From: Gammaproteobacteria bacterium
GTDB taxonomy: Bacteria; Pseudomonadota; Gammaproteobacteria; Methylococcales; Methylomonadaceae
Length of the DNA stretch: 14,864 nucleotides
Assembly: GCA_024511045.1 (NCBI GenBank)
Contig: JANEMG010000013.1
Coordinates: 1-14,864, forward strand
Reading direction: 5' to 3'
Both the position numbers and the translations under genes were made by a program. The notes beneath the pieces were generated by a model, which did no database searches, had not been told where the DNA came from, and worked only from the letters and a program-made list of their open reading frames with translations. Below are positions 1-8,541 of the stretch, one piece after another (the stretch's first letter is position 1; each line of letters starts with the position of its first letter).

Positions 1-115
1 ATAATGATTTCAATACTGCGACCAAGCCTTCCAGACCCAGTTTGTAATAATCTGTCGTTGTGTGCTCGATAATTTTTTTGTCATGTACAGAGGAATATCT
101 GAAAACATCCATTGC

Positions 116-850
116 ATGATGAAAATTTCTATTGTCGTCCCTGTCTTCAATGAAGCGGAGAATATTTTTCCATTGCTTGAAGATATTGAATCGGCGATGA
201 CCAATGCGCAGGCCTGTGAGATCATCTATGTCGATGATGGCAGCAATGATGAAACGCCGGCTATTTTGCGTCTTGCCCTGCAAGAGTTCGAAGGGTTGCG
301 GGTGATTCGTCATCGGCAAAGCTATGGCCAGAGTGCGGCCATCCGGACCGGCGTCATGCAAGCCCAATATCCGATAATTGCGACACTGGATGGCGACGGT
401 CAGAACGATCCGGATGATATTCCCCGTTTGTATGAAAACTTATTCAAGCTGCGACAACGAACTCCCGACTTATGGATGATAGCCGGTTGGAGGAAAGCGA
501 GGCAGGATAGCTGGTGGCGTATATTTTCCTCAAAAGTCGCCAATGTTGTGAGGATGGCTTTACTGAAAGATGATACGCCGGATACCGGTTGTGGTCTGAA
601 GGTGTTTTTGCGCGACAAATTTCTGGAGTTGCCCTACTTCGATCATATGCATCGTTACCTGCCTGCGTTGGTCATCAGGGCGGGCGGGAAGGTGATATCA
701 GCTCAGGTCAAGCACAGACCCCGGCAGAGAGGCGTTTCCAAATATGACACCCTGGGCCGGCTCTGGGTCGGTATCATCGATCTGATGGGGGTGATCTGGC
801 TGATCAGAAGATCCAGCAGAATTGATGCAGAGGAAATCAATCGTGGATAG
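116..850 (+). CDS. Family 2 glycosyltransferase (polyprenyl-phosphate sugar synthase type)
   Basis: This 244-residue protein has the GT-A fold pattern of family 2 glycosyltransferases of the DPM1/ArnC type. The strand KISIVVPVFNEAEN is at residues 3-16, VDDGSND at 39-45 and the nucleotide/metal motif LDGDGQNDP at 91-99. A late basic motif, HRPRQRGVSKY (200-210), is typical of enzymes that load a sugar onto a polyprenyl phosphate. Only one short hydrophobic stretch (about 217-230) follows, so it lacks the two C-terminal membrane helices of full ArnC and probably acts at the inner face of the inner membrane. The start was placed at the ATG pair 116/119 because the fold begins at once there; upstream codons from 62 or 83 add only non-conserved residues, and no start has a clear ribosome site. 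It overlaps the next gene and probably supplies the lipid-linked sugar used by the ArnT-like enzyme at 1309. The sugar itself cannot be told. Confidence 0.88.
   Translation: MMKISIVVPVFNEAENIFPLLEDIESAMTNAQACEIIYVDDGSNDETPAILRLALQEFEGLRVIRHRQSYGQSAAIRTGVMQAQYPIIATLDGDGQNDPDDIPRLYENLFKLRQRTPDLWMIAGWRKARQDSWWRIFSSKVANVVRMALLKDDTPDTGCGLKVFLRDKFLELPYFDHMHRYLPALVIRAGGKVISAQVKHRPRQRGVSKYDTLGRLWVGIIDLMGVIWLIRRSSRIDAEEINRG
830..835 (+). promoter_or_regulatory. Ribosome binding site deciding the LAB_N start
   Basis: GAGGAA lies 7 bases before the GTG at 843. The competing starts, TTG 822 and ATG 825, have no comparable site. The GTG also overlaps the stop of the preceding glycosyltransferase (848-850), a usual arrangement for translational coupling. 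Confidence 0.5.
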
Positions 851-1121
851 TGAATCGATCTGGCTGGCAGTGGGTTTTCTGGGGCAGGCATTGTTTTCCG
901 CCCGCTTTCTCGTCCAGTGGCTGAAAACGGAAAGGGAAAAGAAGAGTGTCTTTCCCGTGGCTTTCTGGTATTTCAGTATCGCCGGTGGCGTGACCCTGCT
1001 CTCCTATGCCATTCACAAGCAGGATCCGGTGTTTATCGTGGGCCAAGCCACCGGTCTGTTCATCTACCTGCGCAACCTGTATTTTATTATCTATCATCGT
1101 GAAGATCTGGAAATCGATTGA
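843..1121 (+). CDS. Stand-alone LpxB N-terminal-like membrane protein (LAB_N domain)
   Basis: A small membrane protein of about 92 residues. The opening IWLAVGFLGQALFSARFLVQW and the closing GQATGLFIYLRNLYFI are the signature of the lipid A biosynthesis N-terminal (LAB_N) domain, seen fused to some LpxB proteins and as separate short proteins beside lipid-modifying glycosyltransferases. About three hydrophobic segments are visible, with a charged KTEREKK loop after the first. I chose the GTG at 843 because of its ribosome site; ATG 825 would add six residues. It overlaps the glycosyltransferase upstream and is followed 187 bases later by an ArnT-like gene, so a role in moving or presenting a lipid-linked sugar at the inner membrane is likely. 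The biochemical function of stand-alone LAB_N proteins is not firmly established. Confidence 0.85.
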   Translation: MDSESIWLAVGFLGQALFSARFLVQWLKTEREKKSVFPVAFWYFSIAGGVTLLSYAIHKQDPVFIVGQATGLFIYLRNLYFIIYHREDLEID

Positions 1122-1308
1122 TACCTGGGCCGTATGCCTTGCCTTGAGGTCGCGATCCGCAATCAGCGATGATCTGTAAGGCGTGACTTGGCATCCCGCA
1201 CAGCACAGGGCGTTTACGATTAATTCCATGACTGTGCCGTTTCGTGGCTGACGTCCGGCATCCAGCTATTGACCTGTCTTTCTGAAAATCTGCTTCAATC
1301 AAACTATC

Positions 1309-2913
1309 ATGCAACAGCTCATGTCAGGCAAGTTCTGGATTCTCCTGTTCTGGTCGGTTCTCATGGTCGTCAGCCTGACTGTCCGGCCCCTGATGCCGGT
1401 CGATGAGACGCGCTATGCGTCGGTGGCCTGGGAGATGTGGCTCAGGCAAGATTTTCTGGTGCCGCATCTGAACGGCGAAACCTACAGCCACAAGCCTCCG
1501 CTGCTGTTCTGGCTGATGCAGTTGAGCTGGTGGCTGTTCGGTGTGAACGAATACTCCATGCGCCTGATCGCTCCGCTTTTTTCCCTGGCGGCATTGTTTC
1601 TGACAGGGCACATAGCCAGTTTGCTGTGGCCGGAACGAAAGCGGGCCGAAGAGGGCAGTCGTTATGTTCTGCTGGGATTCTTTTTCTGGATGTTCAGCGG
1701 TACGCTGACCATGTTCGATATGCTGCTGACATTTTTTGTCCTGCTGGGCATCTACTGTCAGTTGCAACTGGCTTGGCATGGCTTCACCCGGCGGCGCTGG
1801 ATTCTGTTCGGCATCGCCATAGGCGGCGGTGTGTTGTCCAAGGGTCCGGTGATTCTGCTGCATCTGCTGCCGGTTGCGCTGGCCGCCCCCTGGTGGTGGC
1901 CGGAGGCGCGGCCAGTCCGCTGGCACCATTGGTATCTCGGCATTCTGTTTGCCGTCTGCCTGGGCGCGGCCATTGCCCTGTGCTGGGCCATACCGGCAGG
2001 CATCAGCGGCGGCGAAGCCTATCGCAACGCGATTTTCTTGGGCCAGACCAGCGGTAGGCTGGTCAAGTCCTTCGCTCACCGCCTGCCCTGGTGGTGGTAT
2101 CTGCAGATGCTATCATTGCTGCTGCTGCCCTGGTTACTTTGCAAGCCCTTCTGGAAGGGCATGCGCCAGTTGTCGTTGCGGGAGCCGGCCGTGCGTTTCT
2201 GCCTGGCTTGGTTGCTGCCGGTGTTGATCGCATTTTCCGTGATCAGCGGCAAACGACTGCATTATCTGCTGCCGCTGCTTCCCGGGTTCGCCCTGCTGAC
2301 TTTTCGTGGCATCGATGGGCCCGGCAGCGAGGCTCTGCGCGCTCGGCCGCTTTTGCTTGCCATCGTTTACCTGCTGGCAGGGACGGCATTGTTGCTGCTG
2401 CCATTCCTGAACGATATATGGCATTGGCAGCAGGATCTGACCAGGCTATCACCCATTTGGGGGATACTGCTGGTTTTCGTCGCCGTATATCTGTTTTCTG
2501 CTGGCATGACAGCGACAAATTATCTGTTCCGGATCTGCCTTTCCAGTGTCGCCGCACTGCTGTTGCTGCAAGGTGCTTTTTTTTCCATCGAGGCCTATCG
2601 CTACGATCTGACCTCGCCGGCCAGGAAGATAGCCGCTTTGCGGGCGGCGGGCCGGGATGTCACCTACTACGGCGCGAAATACCATGGCCAGTACAATTTC
2701 CTGGGGCGCCTGCAGAAGCCGCTGAATACCATACAGCATCAGGCAAATTTGCTGAAATGGGCGGTCGATCACAGCAGCGACTATATCATAGTCCGCTACA
2801 GGCCGCCGTCACCGATACATCAGCAATATGAACATTTTCCGTTCAAGAGCCGATATATCGCCTTGCTGCCGGTCAAGGACATCCTCGCAAATCCGGCGCT
2901 GCTGCCCTATTGA
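1309..2913 (+). CDS. ArnT-like polytopic glycosyltransferase (GT83/PMT type)
   Basis: This 534-residue inner-membrane protein has about a dozen hydrophobic segments and a soluble C-terminal part (roughly from residue 425). Residues 29-43 carry the family motif MPVDETRYASVAWEM, with the Asp-Glu pair (D32, E33) in the first periplasmic loop, followed by YSHKPPLLFW (59-68). This is the layout of ArnT, which moves aminoarabinose from undecaprenyl phosphate to lipid A. Length matches the family (about 530-550). No other arn genes are present, so the donor sugar is more likely one made by the upstream family 2 enzyme than aminoarabinose. Starts at 1309 and 1321 are both possible; neither has a clear ribosome site. 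The 187-base gap upstream shows no convincing promoter or terminator, so whether it is co-transcribed with the first two genes is open. Confidence 0.87.
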   Translation: MQQLMSGKFWILLFWSVLMVVSLTVRPLMPVDETRYASVAWEMWLRQDFLVPHLNGETYSHKPPLLFWLMQLSWWLFGVNEYSMRLIAPLFSLAALFLTGHIASLLWPERKRAEEGSRYVLLGFFFWMFSGTLTMFDMLLTFFVLLGIYCQLQLAWHGFTRRRWILFGIAIGGGVLSKGPVILLHLLPVALAAPWWWPEARPVRWHHWYLGILFAVCLGAAIALCWAIPAGISGGEAYRNAIFLGQTSGRLVKSFAHRLPWWWYLQMLSLLLLPWLLCKPFWKGMRQLSLREPAVRFCLAWLLPVLIAFSVISGKRLHYLLPLLPGFALLTFRGIDGPGSEALRARPLLLAIVYLLAGTALLLLPFLNDIWHWQQDLTRLSPIWGILLVFVAVYLFSAGMTATNYLFRICLSSVAALLLLQGAFFSIEAYRYDLTSPARKIAALRAAGRDVTYYGAKYHGQYNFLGRLQKPLNTIQHQANLLKWAVDHSSDYIIVRYRPPSPIHQQYEHFPFKSRYIALLPVKDILANPALLPY

Positions 2914-3235
2914 GGTACTGCGCCGGGGGCAGTGCGAGCACATTTAAACGACTGTGAAAACAGCTCCTTGGCACGCCATCCGGGCTGTGTGCGAATCAGG
3001 ATTTGCCGCTTTGTTCATACTCCTGAGCGCACATGATCTCAGCCGGAGTGCAACGCCAGCGAAATCCAGGAAAGCCGCCGCAATCCTGCTGCGATGATCT
3101 CCTGATGCCAGTTCCCGGGCAGCATTGCCATCCCCTTTAGGTTTTGCAGAATTTTATCTACGCTGGTCCTGGAACCTGGATTTCCATCGCTGCGTTATTT
3201 GGCTGTAAACTGTACTTGCAAAGCTTGCAGCCCAG
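2914..3235 (+). other. Intergenic region before the purine operon, nothing recognised
   Basis: This 322-base gap separates the envelope genes from the purine operon. I see no coding region with family features, no tRNA, no strong intrinsic terminator and no convincing sigma-70 promoter pair. The promoter and any purine-responsive control of ade should lie here, since ade starts the operon, but I cannot point to an operator. Confidence 0.4.
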
Positions 3236-4891
3236 ATGTCGTCGATGAACAAGCCTGACAGCGGTCGGATACAGTGCAATCATGTGGATGTCAGGCAGCG
3301 CCGCATCTGTTTTGCCGGGATCGACTGGCAACACGGCAGGCTGGCGACCATCACGGTGCTGGGTGAGGAGAAACCGGATCACTCGTACCTGATCAACGGT
3401 TTCATTGATGCCCATGTGCATGTCGAGAGCTCCATGCTGACCCCGGTGGAATTCTCCCGCCTGGCCACCCGCCACGGTACCATCGCCTGCCTGTCCGATC
3501 CCCATGAAATCGCCAATGTCCTGGGCCTGCAGGGAATCCGCTTCATGCTGGAAAATGCCGCCCAGACGCCGCTGCGGTTTTTTTTCGGCGCACCGTCCTG
3601 CGTGCCTGCCACACCCTTTGAAACGGCCGGCGCCCGTCTGGATGCTGAGCAGCTGGAGGTGTTGTTCAAGAGCGGGGAGGCAGGCTATCTGTCGGAAATG
3701 ATGAATTATCCCGGAGTATTGGCGCAGGACCCGGCGGTCATGAACAAACTAGCGCTGACGCGACGCTATCATTTGCCCGTCGACGGTCACGCGCCTGGGC
3801 TTCTGGGCGAACAGGCGCGCCGCTATGCGGCCAGCGGCATCACTACCGATCATGAGTGCAGCAGCCTGGAAGAGGCGGAAACGAAACTTGAGGCCGGCAT
3901 GCAGATACTGATCCGGGAAGGTTCGGCCGCGCGCAACTTCGAGGTTTTGCATCCCCTGGTTAGCAGGTATCCAGAACAGGTCATGTTCTGCAGCGATGAC
4001 AAGCACCCGGATGATCTCCAGCAGGGCCATATCGACCGCCTGGCGGCCCGCGCCGTGGCCATGGGGCACGATGTGTTCGATGTGCTGCGCTGCGCCTGCC
4101 TGAACCCCATCGAACATTATCGATTGCCGCTGGGCTCGCTGCAGCCTGGAGACAGCATGGACGGGGTACTTATCGATGATCTGCAGCGGTTCAAAGTCCT
4201 GCAGACCTGGATAAAAGGTGCGTGCGTCGCCGAAAATGGCCGCAGTCTCATTGAATCGGTCGATACCACGTCCTGCAACTGTTTCCAAGCCCGGCCGGTG
4301 GCTGTCGAGGATTTCATCTTGCCCGCGGAAACCAGACAAATCCGGGTCATCGAAGCCTTGGACGGGGAATTGTTCACAAGGGCGATACAAACCCGGGGCT
4401 CCGTGCAGGATGGCCATTTCGTTCCTGATCCGCGGCGTGATATTCTGTTGTTGAGCGTCGTCAACCGCTACCATCCAGCACCGCCGACACTGGCCTTCAT
4501 TCGTGGCTTCGGCCTCGAGGCCGAAGCCATCGCCTCGACCGTGGCCCATGATTCCCACAACCTGATCGCCGTGGGCGCCGATGTCGAGGCCCTGTGCCAG
4601 GCGATCAACAGCCTGATCGATTGTCAGGGCGGCATCGCCGTGGTCGATGCCAGTCAGGAGGCGCATATTCTGCCCTTGCCGGTGGCCGGTCTGATGAGCC
4701 TGGACGATGCCGACAGCGTCGCCCAAGCCTACAAGATGCTGGACGACAGGGCCAAACGGCTGGGGTCGAAGCTGCGCGCGCCGTTCATGACGTTGTCCTT
4801 CATGGCGCTGCTGGTCATTCCGGAACTGAAGTTGAGCGACAGGGGGTTGTTCGATGGCCGCAGCTTCACTTTCACCTCGATTACGGTTTAG
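3236..4891 (+). CDS. ade: Adenine deaminase (amidohydrolase family)
   Basis: A 551-residue enzyme predicted to deaminate adenine to hypoxanthine and ammonia in the cytoplasm (EC 3.5.4.2). The metal-site motif FIDAHVHVESSM lies at residues 56-67 (H60, H62), followed by SDPHEIANVLG (87-97), both typical of Ade rather than of adenosine deaminase. Later motifs include GAPSCVPATPFETAG, VDGHAPG and TDHECSS, and the C-terminal domain ends with the usual APFMTLSFMALLVIPELKLS. The length is near the family norm of about 550-600. It is the first gene of the operon; xdhA begins 4 bases after its stop, so its product hypoxanthine is the direct substrate of the next enzyme. Starts at 3236 and 3245 are both possible, with no strong ribosome site. 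A run of eight T at 3578-3585 codes for three Phe. Confidence 0.93.
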   Translation: MSSMNKPDSGRIQCNHVDVRQRRICFAGIDWQHGRLATITVLGEEKPDHSYLINGFIDAHVHVESSMLTPVEFSRLATRHGTIACLSDPHEIANVLGLQGIRFMLENAAQTPLRFFFGAPSCVPATPFETAGARLDAEQLEVLFKSGEAGYLSEMMNYPGVLAQDPAVMNKLALTRRYHLPVDGHAPGLLGEQARRYAASGITTDHECSSLEEAETKLEAGMQILIREGSAARNFEVLHPLVSRYPEQVMFCSDDKHPDDLQQGHIDRLAARAVAMGHDVFDVLRCACLNPIEHYRLPLGSLQPGDSMDGVLIDDLQRFKVLQTWIKGACVAENGRSLIESVDTTSCNCFQARPVAVEDFILPAETRQIRVIEALDGELFTRAIQTRGSVQDGHFVPDPRRDILLLSVVNRYHPAPPTLAFIRGFGLEAEAIASTVAHDSHNLIAVGADVEALCQAINSLIDCQGGIAVVDASQEAHILPLPVAGLMSLDDADSVAQAYKMLDDRAKRLGSKLRAPFMTLSFMALLVIPELKLSDRGLFDGRSFTFTSITV

Positions 4892-4895
4892 ACCG

Positions 4896-6304
4896 ATGCC
4901 GGAATTCCTGTTCAATACGAACCGTATCGACACCGACCTGCCGCCCGGCAGCCGGGTGCTGGACTTCATCCGAGACGACCAGGGGCTTCCGGGCACACGC
5001 TCCGCCTGCCGCGAGGGAGACTGCGGGGCCTGCCTGGTGCTGGCGGGATCCTTGCGGGACGGCTATCTGCAGTATCTGCCCCTGAACAGCTGCCTGCTGC
5101 CGTTGGCTGCGCTGCAGGGGCGTCACCTGGTCAGCATCGAAGGCATCGGCACGGACGCGTTGAACCCCATACAACAGGCGCTGGTCGGACATGGCGCGAT
5201 ACAGTGCGGCTACTGTACGCCGGGATTGGTGATGGCCATCACCGGCTATTTTCTCAGCGCGGCAAGCACTTCCCTGGAAGATGCCATCCATGCCGTCAGC
5301 GGCAACCTGTGCCGTTGCGCAGGCTATGCCGGCATCGAGCGTGCGCTGGCGGCCCTGTGCGGGCAATTCGAACTGGCCGCGTCACCGCCGCAACAGCGCA
5401 TTTCCGATCTGGTGGGCTGGCGGATTCTGCCCCTCTATTTTCTGGACATTGCCGGGCGCCTGCGGGCGCTGCCGGCTGCAGAAGGCGTTCCGGACGACGT
5501 CCCGGAAGATGATGCACTGCCCATTGCCGGGGGCACCGACCTGCTGGTGCAGAAAGGCGATGCACTGGCGCGGCAGCCCCTGCATTTTCTGCCCTCGCGG
5601 GAAGATATCCAGCTTGCCGGGCAGACCTGCCGTATCGATGCCTCGACGCGCATCGAAACGCTGCGCACATCGGCCTTGCTGCAGACCCTGCTTCCGGACA
5701 TCGGAGAAGACTTCAAGCTGATCTGCTCGCCGGCGGTCAGGCAGCAGGCGACGCTGGGCGGCAATCTGGTCAATGCCTCGCCGATCTGGCGATATGTTTC
5801 CTGGCCCTGAACGCCATGCTGGAACTGCGTTCCGCCGCCGGGAGCCGCAGCCTGCCGTTGAAGGATTTCTACCGGGGCTACAAAGAGCTGGATCTGCAGC
5901 CGGGAGAACGGCTGCGCAGCATACAGTTCGATTGCCCGGAAGAACCCCTGCGCTTCAGCTTCGAGAAAGTCTGCAAGCGTATGCATCTGGACATTGCCAG
6001 CGTCAATTCCGCGATGCTGCTGCAAGTCCGGGACGGTTGTTTTGCCCGGGTGCACATTTCCACAGGCGGTGTGGCGCCGATACCGCTGTATCTGCACAAG
6101 ACCTGCGCCTGGCTGGAGGACCGGCCTGTCGATGCCGGGGTGGTCAGACAGGCCCTGCGGGTGGCGCAAGGCGAGATCTCGCCGATCAGCGATATCCGCG
6201 GCAGCGAGGCCTACAAGCGATTGCTGCTGAGGCAGCTGCTGACGGCTCATTTTCTGAAACTGCTGCCGCAGCATCTGCACTGGGAGGACTTGCGATGCCC
6301 ATGA
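4896..6304 (+). pseudogene. xdhA: Xanthine dehydrogenase Fe-S/FAD subunit, frameshifted
   Basis: The intact subunit would carry electrons from the molybdenum centre through two [2Fe-2S] clusters to FAD. The first reading frame (4896-5810, 304 residues) holds the plant-type cluster (C38, C43, C46, C66), the second cluster (C104, C107, C139, C141) and the FAD motif PIAGGTD (209-215). It stays on track to GGNLVNASPI (I297 at 5784-5786), then shifts and stops at 5808. The other frame picks up at 5786 with LAICFLALNAMLELR and continues through the FAD C-terminal domain to the stop at 6302-6304. Family proteins read NASPIGD here. Restoring a missing 7 bases between two CGATC copies gives an unbroken 471-residue protein, the normal length. 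The start is 4 bases after ade and the stop overlaps xdhB. The split falls inside the FAD domain, so two separate working pieces are unlikely. Confidence 0.87.
6282..6287 (+). promoter_or_regulatory. Ribosome binding site fixing the xdhB start
   Basis: GGGAGG ends 7 bases before ATG 6295. An open frame runs upstream to 5773, but the extension is the out-of-phase reading of xdhA and has no XdhB homology. Confidence 0.65.
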
Positions 6305-8541
6305 TGGAAAAAGAACTGCACAGCAGCGGCCGGTCCCGCTTCACCGAAGACCAGGCATTGCCTGGCGATGTACTGCATGCCTTCCCGGTGACCAGCCGGA
6401 TGGCGCATGCACGGATCGTTTCCCGTGATTTCAGCCGGGCGCTGGAATTGCCGGGCGTCGAGGCGGTAATCGCTGCGTCGGATATTCCTGGCGTGAACAA
6501 CATCGGCAACGTGGAAGCGGAGGAGGTGCTGCTGGCGGAGGAAAAGGTCTGTTATGTGGGACAACCGGTCGCCATCGTCGTCGCCTCCTCTCCATCCGTG
6601 GCGCGCCAGGCGGCGGCCTTGTGCCGGATCGACTGCCAGCCACTGCCGGCGGTCTTCGACGCACGCGAGGCGGATCGGCTGAACCTGCATCTGGCGCCGC
6701 CGCACAGCTTTTCCCTGGGCGATGTGGACGGCAGCTGGGAGCGCTGCGACATCGTCGTCACCGGCAGCACCGAAACCGGCGCTCAGGAGCATGTCTATCT
6801 GGAAACCCAGGCCGCCATTGCCCTGCCGCTGGAGAACGACCGCCTGCAGGTTTACTCCGCTACCCAGTCGCCAGGGATGGTGCAGCGCATCATTGCCCGG
6901 GTGCTGGGCTGCGCCATGCACGAGCTGGAAGTGGATGTCACACGCCTCGGCGGCGGCTTCGGCGGCAAGGAGGAGCAGGCCACGCCCTGGGCGGTCATGG
7001 CGGCGCTGGCGGCCAGGCGGCTGCAGCGGCCGGTGAAGATACGTCTGGAGCGCGGCGAAGACATGCGCCTGACCGGCAAGCGCCATCCCTACAGCGCCGA
7101 TTTCAGGATCGGCCTGGAACGAAGCGGAAAAATCATCGCCTATGAAGTTTGTTTCTACCAGAATGCCGGGGCAGTGGCCGATCTGTCGCTGGCCATCCTG
7201 GAACGCAGCCTGTTTCACGCTGGCAATGCCTATTGTATCCCCAACCTCCGGGCCAGCGCGGTCAGCTGCCGCACCAATCTGCCGCCCAACACGGCATTTC
7301 GCGATTTTGGCGGACCGCAGGCGATGTTTGTGCTGGAAGCGGCCATCCATCGGGCGGCCCTGGCCCTCGGCAAGCCTGCCCACGAGATTCAGCGCCTGAA
7401 CCTGCTGCAGACGGGTGATGCCTTCCCCTATGGCATGACCGCCAGGCAGTGCCGCCTCACCGACTGCTGGCAGCTGCTGGACATGAAGCTGCAGGAACGG
7501 CGGCAGCGCATCCAGGACTTCAACCAGGCCAATCCCCTGCACAAGAAAGCCCTGGCGATGATGCCCATCGCCTTCGGCATCTCCTTCACCGCGAAGTTTC
7601 TCAACCAGGCCGATGCCCTGGTGCACGTCTACAGCGATGGCAGCGTCAGCGTCAGCACCGGTGCGGTGGAAATGGGCCAGGGCGTGCAGATCAAGTTGCA
7701 GAATGTCGCCGCCAGGGTGCTGGGGATCGATGCCGGACGCATCAGGATCGGCAGCACCAACACCTCGCGCATCGCCAACATGTCGCCGACCGCAGCCAGC
7801 ACCGGCGCCGATCTCAACGGCCAGGCGACGCGTCTGGCCTGCGAGCAGATCGTCCTGCGCCTGCAACAGCTGGTTGCCAGGAGCAACGGCGTCCGCCCGG
7901 AGCAGGTTGCCATTCGCGGTGAGCGGGGCCATGTGGACGGAGAAGCGCTGGATCTGGACTGGCCGCGTCTGATCAGCCAGGCCTACATGGCCCGCTGCGG
8001 CCTGTCGGCACAGGCGCATTACGCCACGCCGCGCATTGACTTCGACCGCAGTACGGAAACCGGCACGCCCTTCGCCTACCATGTCTATGGCTGTGCAGCC
8101 ATCGAAGTGACGGTCGATTGCCTGCGCGGGCGCTACAAGGTGGAGCGGGTCGATATCGTGCACGACAACGGCAAAAGCCTGGCCGCGGAAGTCGACCGCG
8201 GGCAGATAGAAGGCGGTCTGGTGCAGGGTCTGGGCTGGATGACCATGGAGGAGATCGTTCATGATGCAGAGGGCCGCCTGCGCACGGACAACCTGACCGC
8301 TTACAAAATTCCTGACATCCATGCCGCGCCGGAGATACAGTTGCATTTTCTCACCGATGCGGAAAATGCAGCCGGGCTGTTCGGCTCCAAGGCCATCGGC
8401 GAGCCGCCCTTCATGTATGGCATCGGCGTGTATTTTGCTCTGGCGGAGGCGATGCGCCAGTTCAACCCTGCCTGCAGGCCGGACTTCATCGCACCGATGA
8501 CCCCGGAGAAGGTACTGCTGGCCCTGTATCCGGAATCGTGA
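6295..8541 (+). CDS. xdhB: Xanthine dehydrogenase molybdopterin-binding subunit
   Basis: A 748-residue large subunit that hydroxylates hypoxanthine to xanthine and xanthine to urate at a molybdenum cofactor. Motifs appear in the expected order: QEHVYLETQ, GGGFGGKE (219-226), LERSLFH, TAFRDFGGPQ, GISFTAKFLNQA, MGQG, SPTAAS and the catalytic KAIGEPP. By motif alignment with bovine XOR from memory, the purine-binding residues are kept: E226 (Glu802), R304 (Arg880), F338 (Phe914), F431 and T432 (Phe1009, Thr1010), and base E703 (Glu1261). This supports a purine hydroxylase over an aldehyde oxidase. One oddity is Asp at 337, where the family normally has Gly (FRGFGG). The start overlaps the end of xdhA and has a good ribosome site; the stop overlaps the next gene as TGATG. 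The gene itself looks intact although its partner xdhA is frameshifted. Confidence 0.95.
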   Translation: MPMMEKELHSSGRSRFTEDQALPGDVLHAFPVTSRMAHARIVSRDFSRALELPGVEAVIAASDIPGVNNIGNVEAEEVLLAEEKVCYVGQPVAIVVASSPSVARQAAALCRIDCQPLPAVFDAREADRLNLHLAPPHSFSLGDVDGSWERCDIVVTGSTETGAQEHVYLETQAAIALPLENDRLQVYSATQSPGMVQRIIARVLGCAMHELEVDVTRLGGGFGGKEEQATPWAVMAALAARRLQRPVKIRLERGEDMRLTGKRHPYSADFRIGLERSGKIIAYEVCFYQNAGAVADLSLAILERSLFHAGNAYCIPNLRASAVSCRTNLPPNTAFRDFGGPQAMFVLEAAIHRAALALGKPAHEIQRLNLLQTGDAFPYGMTARQCRLTDCWQLLDMKLQERRQRIQDFNQANPLHKKALAMMPIAFGISFTAKFLNQADALVHVYSDGSVSVSTGAVEMGQGVQIKLQNVAARVLGIDAGRIRIGSTNTSRIANMSPTAASTGADLNGQATRLACEQIVLRLQQLVARSNGVRPEQVAIRGERGHVDGEALDLDWPRLISQAYMARCGLSAQAHYATPRIDFDRSTETGTPFAYHVYGCAAIEVTVDCLRGRYKVERVDIVHDNGKSLAAEVDRGQIEGGLVQGLGWMTMEEIVHDAEGRLRTDNLTAYKIPDIHAAPEIQLHFLTDAENAAGLFGSKAIGEPPFMYGIGVYFALAEAMRQFNPACRPDFIAPMTPEKVLLALYPES

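Noticed and set aside
42..73. TTGTAA and GATAAT as a promoter before the first glycosyltransferase
   Set aside because: The spacer would be 20 bases, too long for a reliable sigma-70 call.
1..115. Minus-strand frame at 10-225 over the window start
   Set aside because: It is antisense to the glycosyltransferase start and has no recognisable protein pattern.
1269..1300. TTGACC as a promoter -35 box before the ArnT-like gene
   Set aside because: No acceptable -10 box lies 16-18 bases downstream and the ATG at 1309 is too close.
5773..6294. Long upstream extension of the xdhB frame
   Set aside because: It is xdhA read out of phase; XdhB homology and a strong ribosome site begin at 6295.
4896..6304. 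xdhA as two natural genes (Fe-S and FAD subunits)
   Set aside because: In naturally split enzymes the break lies between the Fe-S and FAD domains; here it falls inside the conserved NASPIGD motif of the FAD domain.
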